From the NCBI GenBank assembly GCA_017305665.1, contig JAFKKH010000010.1:1-64000 (forward strand): DNA of 64,000 bases, in the 5' to 3' direction. The notes beneath the pieces were generated by a model that did not search any database, was not told the origin of the DNA, and worked only from the letters and a program-made list of their open reading frames with translations. The position numbers and the translations under genes are program-made. How positions within the stretch are numbered: the stretch's first letter is position 1; each line of letters begins with the position of its first letter. Below are positions 28,219-37,625 of the stretch, piece by piece. Origin of the DNA: Hyphomicrobiales bacterium (GTDB lineage Bacteria > Pseudomonadota > Alphaproteobacteria > Rhizobiales > Xanthobacteraceae).

Positions 28219-29415
28219 ATGCGCGGATCATATTTGTTCACGAGCGAATCGGTGTCCGAGGGACATCCCGACAAGGTGTGCGACCGGATTTCGGACGAAA
28301 TCGTCGATCTGTTCTTCCGCGAGGGCCCGAAGGCCGGCGTCGACCCCTGGGCGATCCGCGCGGCCTGCGAGACGCTGGCCACCACCAACAAGGTCGTCAT
28401 CGCCGGTGAAACCCGCGGACCGGCTTCGGTCACCAACGACCACATCGAAGGCGTGGTGCGCGACGCGATCAAGGACATCGGCTACGAGCAGGACGGGTTT
28501 CACTGGAAGAACTGCGATGTCGAAATCCTGCTGCATCCGCAGTCGGCCGATATCGCACAGGGCGTCGACGCGCTGCAGCCCGGTACCAACAAGGAAGAGG
28601 GCGCCGGCGACCAGGGCATCATGTTCGGCTACGCCACCAACGAGACGCCGGAGCTGATGCCGGCGCCGATCTTCTACGCCCACAAGATTTTGCGCCTGAT
28701 TTCCGAGGCCCGTCACGCCGGCAAGGAGAAGGTGCTGGGGCCGGACTCCAAGAGCCAGGTCACCGTGCAATACGAGAAGGGCAGGCCGGTCGGCGTGCGC
28801 GAGATCGTGGTGTCGCACCAGCACCTCGTCGAGGACATGAGCTCCAACCAGGTGCGCGATCGCGTCGAGCCCTATGTGCGCGCGGCGTTGCCCAAGGAGT
28901 GGATCACCGACAAGACCATCTGGCACATCAACCCGACCGGAAAGTTCTTCATCGGCGGTCCGGATGGTGACTCCGGCCTCACCGGCCGCAAGATCATCGT
29001 CGACACCTACGGCGGCGCGGCACCGCACGGCGGCGGCGCATTCTCCGGCAAGGACCCGACCAAGGTTGACCGCTCGGCGGCGTATGCCGCGCGCTATCTC
29101 GCCAAGAACATCGTCGCGGCCGGTCTCGCCGACCGCTGCACCCTGCAACTCGCCTATGCCATCGGCGTGGCGCGGCCGCTGTCGATCTACATCGACACCC
29201 ACGGCACCGGAAAGGTGCCTGAGGATACGCTCGAGCGCGTCGTCGCGGAGGCGATGGACCTGACCCCGCGCGGCATCCGCAAGCACCTCGACCTCAACAG
29301 GCCGATCTACGCTCGCACCTCGGCCTACGGCCACTTCGGCCGCCAGCCCGATAACGAGGGCGGTTTCTCCTGGGAGAAGACCGACCTCGCGCCGAAGCTG
29401 AAGAGTGCGGTGTAA
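28219..29415 (+). CDS. metK: S-adenosylmethionine synthetase
   Basis: 398 residues. N-terminal [20 protein letters not shown] carries the first ATP/methionine-site residues; [12 protein letters not shown] is the ATP motif and [16 protein letters not shown] the P-loop-like motif. It makes SAM from methionine and ATP. The protein is of full length with no gaps. ATG 28219 (MRGSYLF) fits the family and has AAGGG eight bases upstream; ATG 28204 would add five residues. It is followed by ahcY after a 200-base gap holding a repeat, giving a methyl-cycle pair. Confidence 0.95.
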   Translation: MRGSYLFTSESVSEGHPDKVCDRISDEIVDLFFREGPKAGVDPWAIRAACETLATTNKVVIAGETRGPASVTNDHIEGVVRDAIKDIGYEQDGFHWKNCDVEILLHPQSADIAQGVDALQPGTNKEEGAGDQGIMFGYATNETPELMPAPIFYAHKILRLISEARHAGKEKVLGPDSKSQVTVQYEKGRPVGVREIVVSHQHLVEDMSSNQVRDRVEPYVRAALPKEWITDKTIWHINPTGKFFIGGPDGDSGLTGRKIIVDTYGGAAPHGGGAFSGKDPTKVDRSAAYAARYLAKNIVAAGLADRCTLQLAYAIGVARPLSIYIDTHGTGKVPEDTLERVVAEAMDLTPRGIRKHLDLNRPIYARTSAYGHFGRQPDNEGGFSWEKTDLAPKLKSAV

Positions 29416-29435
29416 TCGGGCGTCATATTGACGTC

Positions 29436-29515
29436 ATTCCGGGATGCGCCTCTTGGCGCAGGCCCGGAATCCATACTCCCTGTGGTGTGGATTCCGGGTT
29501 CGCTCGTCCCGCGAC
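29436..29515. repeat. Intergenic palindromic repeat, family B
   Basis: Between metK and ahcY. The stretch has ATTCCGGG...CCCGGAAT arms around a GCGCCTCTTGGCGC inner hairpin, followed by a third ATTCCGGG-type arm with TCGCTCGTCCCG. Such CATTCCGGGATGCGC elements are common between genes in Bradyrhizobium relatives. It may act as an attenuating hairpin between the two genes. Confidence 0.6.
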
Positions 29516-29620
29516 AAAATTGACACGTCGATTTTGCGCTGAACTCGCGCCTCGGAATAACGATTTTCCATCTCTGGCCCATAGGGTCAGTTCAACTCAG
29601 AACTTAGTCAGGACCTGAAC

Positions 29621-31057
29621 ATGACCACCGCGACCGCCAAGGCCCCCGCAGGCTTCTCCGACTACATCGTCGCCGACATCAAGCTCGCCGATTTCGGCCG
29701 CAAGGAGCTCTCGCTCGCCGAGACTGAGATGCCCGGCCTGATGGCGACGCGCGAAGAGTATGGCCCGAAGAAGCCGCTCAAGGGCGCGCGTATCGCGGGC
29801 TCCCTGCACATGACGATCCAGACCGCGGTGCTGATCGAAACGCTGAAAGAGCTCGGCGCCGACATCCGCTGGGTCTCCTGCAACATCTATTCGACTCAGG
29901 ATCACGCCGCTGCCGCGATCGCGGCCGCCGGCATTCCGGTGTTCGCCATCAAGGGCGAGACGCTGGAGGACTACTGGAACTACACCGCGAAGCTGTTCGA
30001 CTGGCATGGCGGTGGCCATCCCAACATGATCCTCGATGACGGCGGCGACGCCACCATGTACGTCCACCTCGGCCTGCGCGCCGAGAACGGCGATACGGCG
30101 TTCCTCGACAAGCCCGGCTCCGAGGAAGAGGAAGTGTTCTTCGCGCTGCTCAAGAAGCAGCTCAAGGAAAAGCCGAAGGGTTACTTCAAGGCGATCGCTG
30201 ACAGCATCAAGGGCGTGTCGGAAGAGACCACCACGGGCGTGCATCGTCTCTACGACATGCAGAAGGCCGGCACGCTGCTGTGGCCCGCGATCAACGTCAA
30301 TGACTCGGTCACCAAGTCGAAATTCGACAATCTCTATGGCTGCCGCGAATCGCTGGTGGACGGCATCCGCCGCGGCACCGACGTGATGATGAGCGGCAAG
30401 ACCGCGATGGTCGCGGGCTTCGGCGACGTCGGCAAGGGCTCGGCCGCCTCGCTGCGCCAGGCCGGCTGCCGCGTCATGGTCGCCGAGGTCGATCCGATCT
30501 GCGCGCTGCAGGCGGCGATGGAAGGCTACGAGGTCGTGACCATGGAAGACGCCGCGCCCCGCGCCGACATCTTCGTCACCGCCACCGGCAACAAGGACAT
30601 CATCACCATCGAGCACATGCGCGCCATGAAGGATCGCGCCATTGTCTGCAACATTGGCCACTTCGACAACGAGATCCAGGTCGGCGCGCTGCGCAATCTG
30701 AAGTGGACCAACATCAAGCCGCAGGTCGACGAGATCACCTTCGCCGACGGCAAGCGCATGATCCTGCTCTCGGAAGGGCGCCTGGTGAACCTCGGCAACG
30801 CCATGGGGCATCCGAGCTTCGTGATGTCGGCGTCGTTCACTAACCAGACGCTGGCGCAGATCGAACTGTTCGCCAACAACAAGGACGGCAAGTACAAGAA
30901 GGAAGTCTACGTGCTGCCGAAGTCGCTGGACGAGAAGGTGGCGCGGCTGCATCTCGCCAAGATCGGCGTCAAGCTCACCGAGCTGAAGAAGGACCAGGCC
31001 GACTACATCGGCGTCAAGGTCGAAGGCCCGTTCAAGAACGATCACTACCGGTATTGA
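29621..31057 (+). CDS. ahcY: S-adenosylhomocysteine hydrolase
   Basis: 478 residues. It splits SAH to adenosine and homocysteine, relieving product inhibition of methyltransferases. Visible features: [19 protein letters not shown] and [15 protein letters not shown] in the substrate domain, the NAD motif [19 protein letters not shown], and the C-terminal end [13 protein letters not shown] with the Lys-Tyr that contacts NAD of the partner subunit. The roughly 40-residue insertion ([14 protein letters not shown] region) marks the long bacterial/plant type. ATG 29621 has AGGACCTGAAC upstream. A strong terminator lies at 31182-31209. Confidence 0.96.
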   Translation: MTTATAKAPAGFSDYIVADIKLADFGRKELSLAETEMPGLMATREEYGPKKPLKGARIAGSLHMTIQTAVLIETLKELGADIRWVSCNIYSTQDHAAAAIAAAGIPVFAIKGETLEDYWNYTAKLFDWHGGGHPNMILDDGGDATMYVHLGLRAENGDTAFLDKPGSEEEEVFFALLKKQLKEKPKGYFKAIADSIKGVSEETTTGVHRLYDMQKAGTLLWPAINVNDSVTKSKFDNLYGCRESLVDGIRRGTDVMMSGKTAMVAGFGDVGKGSAASLRQAGCRVMVAEVDPICALQAAMEGYEVVTMEDAAPRADIFVTATGNKDIITIEHMRAMKDRAIVCNIGHFDNEIQVGALRNLKWTNIKPQVDEITFADGKRMILLSEGRLVNLGNAMGHPSFVMSASFTNQTLAQIELFANNKDGKYKKEVYVLPKSLDEKVARLHLAKIGVKLTELKKDQADYIGVKVEGPFKNDHYRY

Positions 31058-31071
31058 TTGGCACGGCACCG

Positions 31072-31170
31072 CATCCTTCGAGGCTCCGCGCAAGCGCGGA
31101 GCACCTCAGGATGACGCCGCGTTGTAAGTCATCATCCTGAGGTGCGAGCGAAGCGAGCCTCGAAGGATGG
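31072..31170. repeat. Palindromic repeat family A, two inverted copies
   Basis: Copy 2 (31072-31114) reads CATCCTTCGAGGCTCCGCGC and ends CACCTCAGGATGA. Copy 3 (31131-31170) is the same element on the other strand, TCATCCTGAGGTGCGAGCGA to CGAAGGATGG. Each can fold by itself, and the two can pair with each another into a longer stem. A third copy is at 18386-18424. They lie just after ahcY. Confidence 0.7.
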
Positions 31171-31181
31171 GCTACGAAAAC

Positions 31182-31209
31182 AAAAGCCCCGGAGCGATCC
31201 GGGGCTTTT
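31182..31209 (+). terminator. Rho-independent terminator of ahcY
   Basis: Perfect 12-bp stem AAAAGCCCCGGA / TCCGGGGCTTTT with a GCGA tetraloop (31194-31197), ending in a T run. It lies 125 bases after the ahcY stop, beyond the inverted repeats, and faces the convergent gene at 31269-31553, so it may serve both directions. Confidence 0.85.
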
Positions 31210-31268
31210 TGCTTTCGTCTTTTCAATTGCGCTTTCGAGGCGTGATCGGCTGGCCGTGAACTTCGCTG

Positions 31269-31553
31269 TCAGGTCGCCCGGCCGCTGTTCCGCTGATCGT
31301 TCATCCAGCCGGCGAGAGAGGTTGCCGTTGCCGCCGTCTTTTTCTTCGACCCGGCCTTGGCTTTCACCGGCTTCGGCCGCGTCGCTTCTTCGGCTTCCTT
31401 CGCAAGCCGCAGCGCGCGCAGGCGCTCCATGTTCTTGCGCACGGCGATGTCGTGGGCCTCGATGTCGGCGCGCGCCTTCGCGCCTTCAATGGCGGCCTGT
31501 TGCATGCGTTCGGTACGGGCGATCTGGGTAGCGCTCGGCGGGGGCTTTGTCAT
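31269..31553 (-). CDS. Small basic coiled-coil protein, hypothetical
   Basis: 94 residues. A long charged helix (ERMQQAAIEGAKARADIEAH, then RKNMERLRALRLAKEAEE) is followed by a Lys/Ala-rich linker (KPVKAKAGSKKKTAAT) and a short end SLAGWMNDQRNSGR. No signal or membrane part. The basic tail suggests nucleic-acid or ribosome binding, but I recognise no family. ATG 31553 is the only good start. It diverges from the cold-shock gene. Confidence 0.6.
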   Translation of the reverse strand: MTKPPPSATQIARTERMQQAAIEGAKARADIEAHDIAVRKNMERLRALRLAKEAEEATRPKPVKAKAGSKKKTAATATSLAGWMNDQRNSGRAT

Positions 31554-31783
31554 GTCTGATATATAGGTAATATCGGGGGAAATGCCACCCCGGCGCCTTA
31601 TTTGCTATTTCGGGCCCTTGCGCCTATATGAGCGCTATTCGATTGCTGGCATTGGTTTTGTTAGAGCGCCGCAAGTGTCCTTAAGGACAAAGGCTCCTTT
31701 CCAAAGACATCGCTGAGATTGGATGGTTCGCGCAATGGTGCGTGAACGCGCGTACGCGCGCTTTGGAACTAAGGACGAAACAA
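31554..31783 (+). promoter_or_regulatory. Long leader of the cold-shock gene
   Basis: About 230 bases between divergent genes. It contains a GCGCGTACGCGC palindrome (about 31748-31759) close to the start and a CCTTAAGGACAAAGG segment (31678-31692) that could pair with the later CTCCTTTCC. Cold-shock mRNAs usually carry long structured leaders that control translation by temperature, which fits. A clear ribosome site, AAGGACGA, precedes ATG 31784. Confidence 0.45.
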
Positions 31784-31993
31784 ATGGCTACAGGTACAGT
31801 GAAGTGGTTTAACGGCCAAAAGGGTTTTGGCTTCATTCAGCCGAACGACGGCGGCAACGACGTGTTTGTGCACATCAGCGCCGTGGAGCGTGCGGGTCTT
31901 ACCGGCCTCGCCGAAGGCCAGAAGGTCAACTTCGAGCTGAAAACCGACAAGATGCGCGGTAAGGTCAGTGCGGAAAACCTTTCGCTCGCATAA
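31784..31993 (+). CDS. cspA: Cold-shock protein (CspA family)
   Basis: 69 residues, a single OB-fold cold-shock domain. It has the family start [16 protein letters not shown] with RNP1 (KGFGFI) and RNP2 (DVFVHIS), and ends in [10 protein letters not shown]. It binds single-stranded RNA or DNA as a chaperone. The ATG at 31784 has AAGGACGA nine bases upstream; an upstream in-frame ATG at 31742 falls in the leader. The long leader and a downstream GC-rich hairpin at 32141-32164 suggest a single-gene transcript. Confidence 0.95.
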   Translation: MATGTVKWFNGQKGFGFIQPNDGGNDVFVHISAVERAGLTGLAEGQKVNFELKTDKMRGKVSAENLSLA

Positions 31994-32140
31994 TTGATTC
32001 ATGCTGCGCCACTGTCATCAGCTTGTGATGATGGTGGTGCATCATGCAGGAATTCGTTAAGCCGTGACCCGCGGATGAACCGGGACGCGCAACGGGTTTC
32101 ACTCCAGGTTTCACGGATGTACTGAAACCGGTGTTCAGGG

Positions 32141-32169
32141 AGCCTCGTCAGCAATGACGGGGCTTTTTT
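32141..32169 (+). terminator. Rho-independent terminator after the cold-shock gene
   Basis: 10-bp stem AGCCTCGTCA / TGACGGGGCT (one G-T pair) with GCAA tetraloop (32151-32154), followed by six T. It is about 150 bases downstream of cspA and ends 47 bases before the convergent chemoreceptor stop. Confidence 0.8.
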
Positions 32170-32215
32170 GTTGCGTCGATCAAGATGCAGCGGCGCATGC
32201 GAGCGGTGCGTTCCC

Positions 32216-33565
32216 TCACGCCGCTGACGCGAGACCCTTGAGAAACTCGTCGATGTCCGACTGCAGGCTGGTGGTCGCGTCGGCAAGCTGCTGTGCCGAC
32301 GACAGCAGTTGCGCCGAGGCTGCGCCGGTTTGCGTCGCGCCCTCGTTCACCTTCGCCATGGTGCCGGCGACCTCGGTGGTCCCTGCGGCGGCGCGGTGGA
32401 TGTTGCTGGAAATCTCGGATGTCGCCGCGCCCTGTTCCTCGATCGCGGCCGAGATCGCGGTGGTGATCTCGGAAATCTGGCCGATGGTCGCAGCGATCGT
32501 CTTGATGGTGCCGACGGCGTCCTGCGTCGCGGTCTGCATGCCCGCGATCTGGGTGCCGATCTCGTCGGTCGCCTTCGCGGTCTGCGCGGCCAGCGCCTTG
32601 ACCTCCTGCGCGACCACGGCGAAGCCGCGGCCGGCGTCGCCCGCGCGGGCGGCCTCGATGGTGGCGTTGAGCGCGAGCAAATTGGTCTGCTCGGCGACCT
32701 GGGTGATGAGCTTGATGACGTCGCCGATGCGGCCCGCGGCCTGCGATAGCACGCCGATAGAGGCGTCGGTCTCGTTGGCCTGCTCCACGGCCGTGGTGGC
32801 GATGCGGGTCGAGGTCTGCACCTGTTTGGCGATCTCGCGCACGGAGCCTGCGAGTTCTTCCGTTGCGGATGCGACCGACTGCACGTTGCTGGAGGCATCC
32901 TGCGAGGCGTGGGTGACGGTGGCCGCAAGCTGCGTGGTCTGGTCGGCGTTGTCGCTCAGCACCCGCGCGGTTTCCTTCAACTCGCCGGAGGCGTTGCGCA
33001 GCTTGTCGATCGCGGCATGAAAACGTGCGCTGGCCTGTTCGATCGCCTCCTTGCGCGTGCGGCGCGTGGTGCCGAAATAGGTCGCGACTACGGTCTCGGT
33101 CTCGAAGGCGATCGCCTTGGTCAGCGCCTGATGCATCGCGGTCTTGCGCGCGCGGGCGTCCGCGGCGGCGCGTCCGTAGCGGGGAACGGTGACGGCGGCC
33201 TCGACCATCTTGGGCAACTGGTCGGACAGGAACAGCATGCGGCTGCCGATCGACCATTGCGGTGCGAGCCCGCAGCTCCGGCCGAACGCAAAAATCTTCT
33301 CGGCGGATTCGGTGTAGGCGGCGTCGAAGCGGCCATTGGTGACGAGGTCCCAGTGGCGGACCTGCAGCGCGATCATTTCCTCGACCCGGTCGGGCTCGGT
33401 GAACAGTCCGCAGGATGGATCGTGCGCGCGCAGCTTGTCGTAGAAGCGCTGGAAGAGACCGGGGAGGTGGGTTGCGAAAATCGGCTTGAGGTCGCACAGC
33501 GCGGCGCGCGTGCGATCGTCGATATCGATCAGCTCGAAACGGATCGTATTCCAGTCAAGCGCCAT
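32216..33565 (-). CDS. Soluble globin-coupled methyl-accepting chemotaxis protein with altered haem pocket
   Basis: 449 residues, no membrane segment. Residues 1-150 match a protoglobin sensor domain ([44 protein letters not shown]). Residues about 190-449 are a chemoreceptor signalling domain with the hairpin tip [20 protein letters not shown] and [15 protein letters not shown], which binds CheA and CheW. In haem-binding relatives the sequence is HxRIGL with His as the iron ligand; here it reads GRSCGL, so Gly95 stands at that place. It may sense something other than O2. ATG 33565 has GGGGAGG upstream; ATG 33601 is possible. Confidence 0.88.
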   Translation of the reverse strand: MALDWNTIRFELIDIDDRTRAALCDLKPIFATHLPGLFQRFYDKLRAHDPSCGLFTEPDRVEEMIALQVRHWDLVTNGRFDAAYTESAEKIFAFGRSCGLAPQWSIGSRMLFLSDQLPKMVEAAVTVPRYGRAAADARARKTAMHQALTKAIAFETETVVATYFGTTRRTRKEAIEQASARFHAAIDKLRNASGELKETARVLSDNADQTTQLAATVTHASQDASSNVQSVASATEELAGSVREIAKQVQTSTRIATTAVEQANETDASIGVLSQAAGRIGDVIKLITQVAEQTNLLALNATIEAARAGDAGRGFAVVAQEVKALAAQTAKATDEIGTQIAGMQTATQDAVGTIKTIAATIGQISEITTAISAAIEEQGAATSEISSNIHRAAAGTTEVAGTMAKVNEGATQTGAASAQLLSSAQQLADATTSLQSDIDEFLKGLASAA

Positions 33566-33665
33566 GGCGGCCTCCCCAAGGGCGGTCTCATGGACGTCCA
33601 TTGTTCCCGATTATGGTTAACAGAGTGCCAATATACCGGGGCGGTCGGGGAAAGCCGAAACGCGA

Positions 33666-33691
33666 AAGGGCCGGACTTCCGTCCGGCCCTT
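33666..33691 (-). terminator. Rho-independent-type terminator of the FAH-family gene
   Basis: Perfect 11-bp inverted repeat AAGGGCCGGAC / GTCCGGCCCTT with a four-base loop (33677-33680). On the minus strand it is followed by TTTCGCGTTTC. It begins about 24 bases after the stop of the hydrolase gene and ends before the chemoreceptor promoter. Confidence 0.7.
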
Positions 33692-33714
33692 CTGGTCTGG
33701 ATCAAGTTGGGTCA

Positions 33715-34416
33715 TCAAGCCGGCTGGCCGATGGTCACCTTCAGCGTGCCGATGCCATCGCACCCGCACTCGATCTTGTCGCCGGGCTGGAGCTGGGAGA
33801 CGCCGGCGGGCGTTCCGGTCATGATGATGTCGCCGGCTGCAAGCTCGACCTGCTGGGAGAGCTGCCAGATGATTTCCGGCACGTTCCAGATCATCTGCTC
33901 GAGGTCGCCGGTCTGGGTCTCCTTGCCGTTGACCTGGAGCCAGATGCGGCCCTTGGCGGGATGGCCGATCTTTGAAGCCGGCTGGATCGGGCTCGTCGGC
34001 GCGGAGTGATCGAACGATTTGCCTATTTCCCAGGGCCGCTCCTTCTTGCGCGAGGCGATCTGCAGGTCGCGCCGGGTGAGGTCGATGCCGACCGAATACC
34101 CGTAGACGTGGTCGAGCGCCTTCTCGGCGGGAATGCGCAGGCCCCCGCTTTTCAGCGCGACGATGAGCTCGACCTCGTGATGGAAGTCCTTGGTCAGCGG
34201 CGGATAGGGAATCGTGGCGCCGTCCTGCACGATCATGTCGGCGTGCTTGGCGAAGAAAAACGGCGGCGCGCGCTCGTCATTGCCCATCTCGCGGATGTGC
34301 TCGAGATAGTTCCGGCCGACGCACCAGATGCGGCGGACCGGAAACGACTTGCCTTCGCCGGCGACCGGAATCGCGGCCTGGGGCGGTTGCGGAATCACAA
34401 AGGACGATACGCTCAT
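33715..34416 (-). CDS. Fumarylacetoacetate hydrolase-family protein
   Basis: 233 residues. FAH fold with the nucleotide/acid site start IWCVGRNYLEH, metal ligands in FHHEVELIVAL (Glu-x-Glu) and the Asp in GYSVGIDLTRRD, followed by KSFDHSAPTSP and the late motif GDIIMTGTPAGVS. Members hydrolyse acylpyruvates or decarboxylate oxaloacetate. The substrate is not set by the sequence; acylpyruvase or oxaloacetate decarboxylase roles are likely. ATG 34416. It lies after the MsbA-like gene, with an 80-base gap and a clear terminator behind it. Confidence 0.88.
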   Translation of the reverse strand: MSVSSFVIPQPPQAAIPVAGEGKSFPVRRIWCVGRNYLEHIREMGNDERAPPFFFAKHADMIVQDGATIPYPPLTKDFHHEVELIVALKSGGLRIPAEKALDHVYGYSVGIDLTRRDLQIASRKKERPWEIGKSFDHSAPTSPIQPASKIGHPAKGRIWLQVNGKETQTGDLEQMIWNVPEIIWQLSQQVELAAGDIIMTGTPAGVSQLQPGDKIECGCDGIGTLKVTIGQPA

Positions 34417-34497
34417 GGGCGGCTCTCCGGCGGTATGTGCGGCTGTGCGCTGATGGGGCCGTGGGGGACACGGCAGGTGGGATTGATGACGCGGACC

Positions 34498-36306
34498 TTA
34501 CGCGGTTGCGCTGACAGGGGCCAGAGCCAGCGGCGAGGGATCACGGTGCTGTAAGCGGAAAAACGACGCATAGCGCCCGCCGCGCCGCAGCAAGTCGTCA
34601 TGCCGGCCGCGCTCGACGATCGCGCCGTTTTCGACCACGAGGATGGCGTCGGCGTGCATGATGGTGTGCAGGCGATGGGCGATGACGATGGTGGTGCGGT
34701 TCTGGCAGAGATGCCCGATCGCTTCCTGAACCTGCTTCTCGGATTCCGAATCCAGCGCCGCGGTGACCTCGTCCAGCAGGATGATCGGCGCGTCCTTGAT
34801 CAACGCGCGGGCAACGGCGATGCGCTGGCGCTGGCCTCCGGAGAGCTGCGTGCCATGCTCGCCGACCGGCGTGTCGTAGCCGAGCGGAAAGCCCATGATG
34901 AAGTCGTGGGCGCAGGCGGCTTTGGCCGCGGCGACGATCTCGCTCTCGGTGGCGCCGGGGCGGCCGAACGCAATGTTCTCGCGGACGGTGGCGCGGAACA
35001 GGTACACGTCCTGGCCAACATAGGCGGTCTGTTGTCGCAGGGAATGCCGCGAGACGTCCGAGATCACCTGTCCGTCGATCAGGATGTCGCCTTGAGTGAC
35101 TTCGTAGAGCCGCAAGAGCAGCGCCAGCACGGTGGATTTGCCGCCACCCGACGGGCCGACCAGCGCGGTCATCTTGCCGGGCTCGGCGACGAAGCTCATG
35201 CGATTGAGGACCGGTTCATCCGCTCGATAGGCGAACGAGACGTCGCGCAGTTCGACACGGGCATCCGACAGCTTCAGCGCCGGCTTGTCGCTGTCGTCGG
35301 GTTCGCTGGCGGGGCTGTCGACGATCTCCAGCAGCTTGCGCGCGCCGATCAGGTTGCTGTTGAGCTCGATGTTGAGACGCGCCAGACGCTTGGCCGGCTC
35401 GTAGGCCAGCAGGAACGCGGTGAGGAACGAGAAGAACTGACCGGGCATCGCGCCCATGGCGACGACACGATAGCCGCCATACATCAGGCCTCCGGCGATG
35501 GCGAACCCACCCAGGGTTTCCATCAACGGGCTGGAGCGGCTCGACACCTTCGCCATCTTGTTGTTGGTGCGCTCGACCGCGGCAATGCTGGCGTCGATCC
35601 GCTCTTGCATGGTCTGTTCGAGCGTGAACGCCTTCACGGTGCGGATGCCCTGCAGCGATTCCTGCATGGTTTCCATGATGTCGGTGGTGCCGCTGAACTG
35701 GTTGTGAGCGAGACCCTTGATGCGCTTCACCAGCTTGCGCAGCACCAGCATCGCCGGCGGCGCGACCAGAAGACCGAATAGCGCCATGTATGGGTCCTGC
35801 GACACCATCACGATAATCAGGCCGATCAGGGAGAGCAGGTCGCGGCCGACGGCATTGATCAGCAGATTGAGGACCTGCGTGACGGAGGTGGCGCCGGCGG
35901 TCAGCCGCGCCAGGAACTCCGAGGAATGCCGCTCCGAGAAGAAGCCGATGCTTTCGTTCATCAGCTTGGCGAACAGGCGACGCTGATTGTTGGCGAGGAT
36001 CGCGTTGCTGATCTGCGACAGGAGCACGGAATGGCCGTAGGTTGCGAGCCCCTTGATGGTGAAGATCACGACCGTCACCAACGACAGGATGGCGATGCCG
36101 CGCACGTTCTTCTCGACATAGGCCTGGTTGATGACCTCGCCGAGCAGATAGGCGGAACCCGCGGTGGTCGCGGCCGCGACGGCCATCAGCGTGAATGCAG
36201 CGAGATAACGCCGCCAATAGGCCTTGCCCTGTTCCGTGATCAGGCGACGGATCAAGACGGCCGCCCCATAGGGGTCGTCGGTGATTTTCTTCGGAAGGTC
36301 GGTCAT
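34498..36306 (-). CDS. msbA: MsbA-type ABC exporter, fused membrane and ATPase domains
   Basis: 602 residues. Residues about 35-330 are six membrane helices of the type I exporter fold; 350-590 form the ATPase with Walker A GPSGGGKST (384-392), signature LSGGQ (488-492), Walker B IILLDE (508-513) and switch His in IVIAHRLHT. It most likely flips lipid A-core or another large lipid across the inner membrane. A Val replaces the usual Ala after LLDE, which is not critical. ATG 36306 precedes galE, which is on the same strand. Could equally export another lipid-linked glycan. Confidence 0.9.
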   Translation of the reverse strand: MTDLPKKITDDPYGAAVLIRRLITEQGKAYWRRYLAAFTLMAVAAATTAGSAYLLGEVINQAYVEKNVRGIAILSLVTVVIFTIKGLATYGHSVLLSQISNAILANNQRRLFAKLMNESIGFFSERHSSEFLARLTAGATSVTQVLNLLINAVGRDLLSLIGLIIVMVSQDPYMALFGLLVAPPAMLVLRKLVKRIKGLAHNQFSGTTDIMETMQESLQGIRTVKAFTLEQTMQERIDASIAAVERTNNKMAKVSSRSSPLMETLGGFAIAGGLMYGGYRVVAMGAMPGQFFSFLTAFLLAYEPAKRLARLNIELNSNLIGARKLLEIVDSPASEPDDSDKPALKLSDARVELRDVSFAYRADEPVLNRMSFVAEPGKMTALVGPSGGGKSTVLALLLRLYEVTQGDILIDGQVISDVSRHSLRQQTAYVGQDVYLFRATVRENIAFGRPGATESEIVAAAKAACAHDFIMGFPLGYDTPVGEHGTQLSGGQRQRIAVARALIKDAPIILLDEVTAALDSESEKQVQEAIGHLCQNRTTIVIAHRLHTIMHADAILVVENGAIVERGRHDDLLRRGGRYASFFRLQHRDPSPLALAPVSATA

Positions 36307-36404
36307 CGCGTTCCATTGACGCCGCGTGGCGGATATCGCCTGCGCGTCAGGGTTGTTGCGAAAGCTTCCGATTCAATGCCCGCAATAGCCGGCTTTTTCA
36401 AGCC

Positions 36405-36428
36405 CAAACCGGGTTTTTGCCCGGTTTG
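36405..36428 (-). terminator. Inverted repeat directly after galE
   Basis: 9-bp arms CAAACCGGG (36405-36413) and CCCGGTTTG (36420-36428) with a six-base loop, abutting the galE stop. A second small hairpin, GGCTT-GAAA-AAGCC on the minus strand, follows. No long T run is present, so termination may be partial. Confidence 0.45.
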
Positions 36429-37439
36429 TCAGGCTGATGCCGCAAGCGTGCCCATGGCGTGGCGCTGCGCCAGTTTTTCCTCCCAGGCGAGCGCATGGGC
36501 GGCGATGGTGGCGAGGTCATCATATTGCGGCGTCCAGTCGAGCGTCGCACGAATACGGCTCGTGTCCGCGATCATGGTCATAATGTCACCCGGCCGACGA
36601 TCGGAATACTGAACCGCGAAGTTGCGCCCCGAGACGCGGCGCACTGCTTCGATGGTTTCCAGAACCGAATAGCCGCGTCCGTATCCGCAATTCAGTGTCG
36701 TCGAAGGTCCACCATTCCGCAGATAGGTTAGTGCGGCACGATGCGCCTGCGCGAGGTCGCTGACGTGGATGAAATCGCGAATGCAACTTCCGTCCGGCGT
36801 CGGGTAGTCGGTGCCAAACACGTCGATCTTGGCGCGCTGTCCGGTTGCGGCTTCGACGGCGATCTTCAACAGGTGTGTGGCGCCCGCGGTCGATAGGCCA
36901 ATCCGCGTGTGCGGGTCCGCGCCCGCCACGTTGAAGTAGCGCAGCACGACGTAACTCATGCCATGCGCGGTCGCGACGTCGTGCAGCATGATCTCGGTCA
37001 TCAGCTTCGACGAGCCGTAGGGCGATAGCGGCCGGGTCGGCGCGTTTTCTGGCACCGGCATGCGATCGGGATTGCCGTAGACGGCAGCGGTGGACGAGAA
37101 GATGAAACGGTTGATGCCGCACTTGATGGCCGCATTGAGCAGGCTGCGCGTCGTCATGGTGTTGTTGCGATAGTAGGCGAGCGGATCGCGCAGCGACTCC
37201 GGCACGACGACGGAACCCGCGAAATGAATGATGCTCTCGACGCCGTGCTGGGCAACGACATTCTCGACGAGATTTTCGTCGCCGGCATCGCCGATGAACA
37301 ACGGCACGCCCTCCGGCAGCGCCGACGAGAAACCGGTGGACAGGTTGTCGATGACGACGACGTTTTCGCCGGCTTCCGCCAGCGCGAGAACCATGTGACT
37401 GCCGATGTAGCCGGCACCACCGGTAACCAGCACGGTCAT
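36429..37439 (-). CDS. galE: UDP-glucose 4-epimerase
   Basis: 336 residues, extended SDR. NAD motif VLVTGGAGYIGSHM, catalytic Ser in FIFSSTAAVYG and Tyr/Lys in PYGSSKLMTE, then LRYFNVAGADP, the GalE-specific segment. The RDFIHVSDLAQAH and NCGYGRGYSVLE blocks are also typical. It interconverts UDP-Glc and UDP-Gal and supplies galactose for core or capsule. It precedes the msbA-like gene on the same strand; upstream it diverges from waaC across 186 bases. Confidence 0.94.
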   Translation of the reverse strand: MTVLVTGGAGYIGSHMVLALAEAGENVVVIDNLSTGFSSALPEGVPLFIGDAGDENLVENVVAQHGVESIIHFAGSVVVPESLRDPLAYYRNNTMTTRSLLNAAIKCGINRFIFSSTAAVYGNPDRMPVPENAPTRPLSPYGSSKLMTEIMLHDVATAHGMSYVVLRYFNVAGADPHTRIGLSTAGATHLLKIAVEAATGQRAKIDVFGTDYPTPDGSCIRDFIHVSDLAQAHRAALTYLRNGGPSTTLNCGYGRGYSVLETIEAVRRVSGRNFAVQYSDRRPGDIMTMIADTSRIRATLDWTPQYDDLATIAAHALAWEEKLAQRHAMGTLAASA

Positions 37440-37625
37440 AGCTGCTCCCTGTGCAAGATCTGCGAAACCTCGTCCCGTATGATCGTCAAATCTCCCGGAA
37501 AACGATGGAAATGCCGTATAGCAAGCCGTGGATCGTCCAGATTTTCCACACCTCCCGCGGGGGAATCGACATTATGGTTGCCAAATTGTAACGAAGGTCG
37601 GTTTCTCAGGCGGTCCTCGACCTCG

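Noticed and set aside
29416-29620. SAM/SAH riboswitch before ahcY
   Set aside because: The gap is filled by an intergenic palindrome of the CATTCCGGG type; no riboswitch core was found.
29597-31093. 498-codon minus-strand frame over ahcY
   Set aside because: Exact antisense of a highly conserved gene, with repetitive Arg/Asp/Gly composition and no domain.
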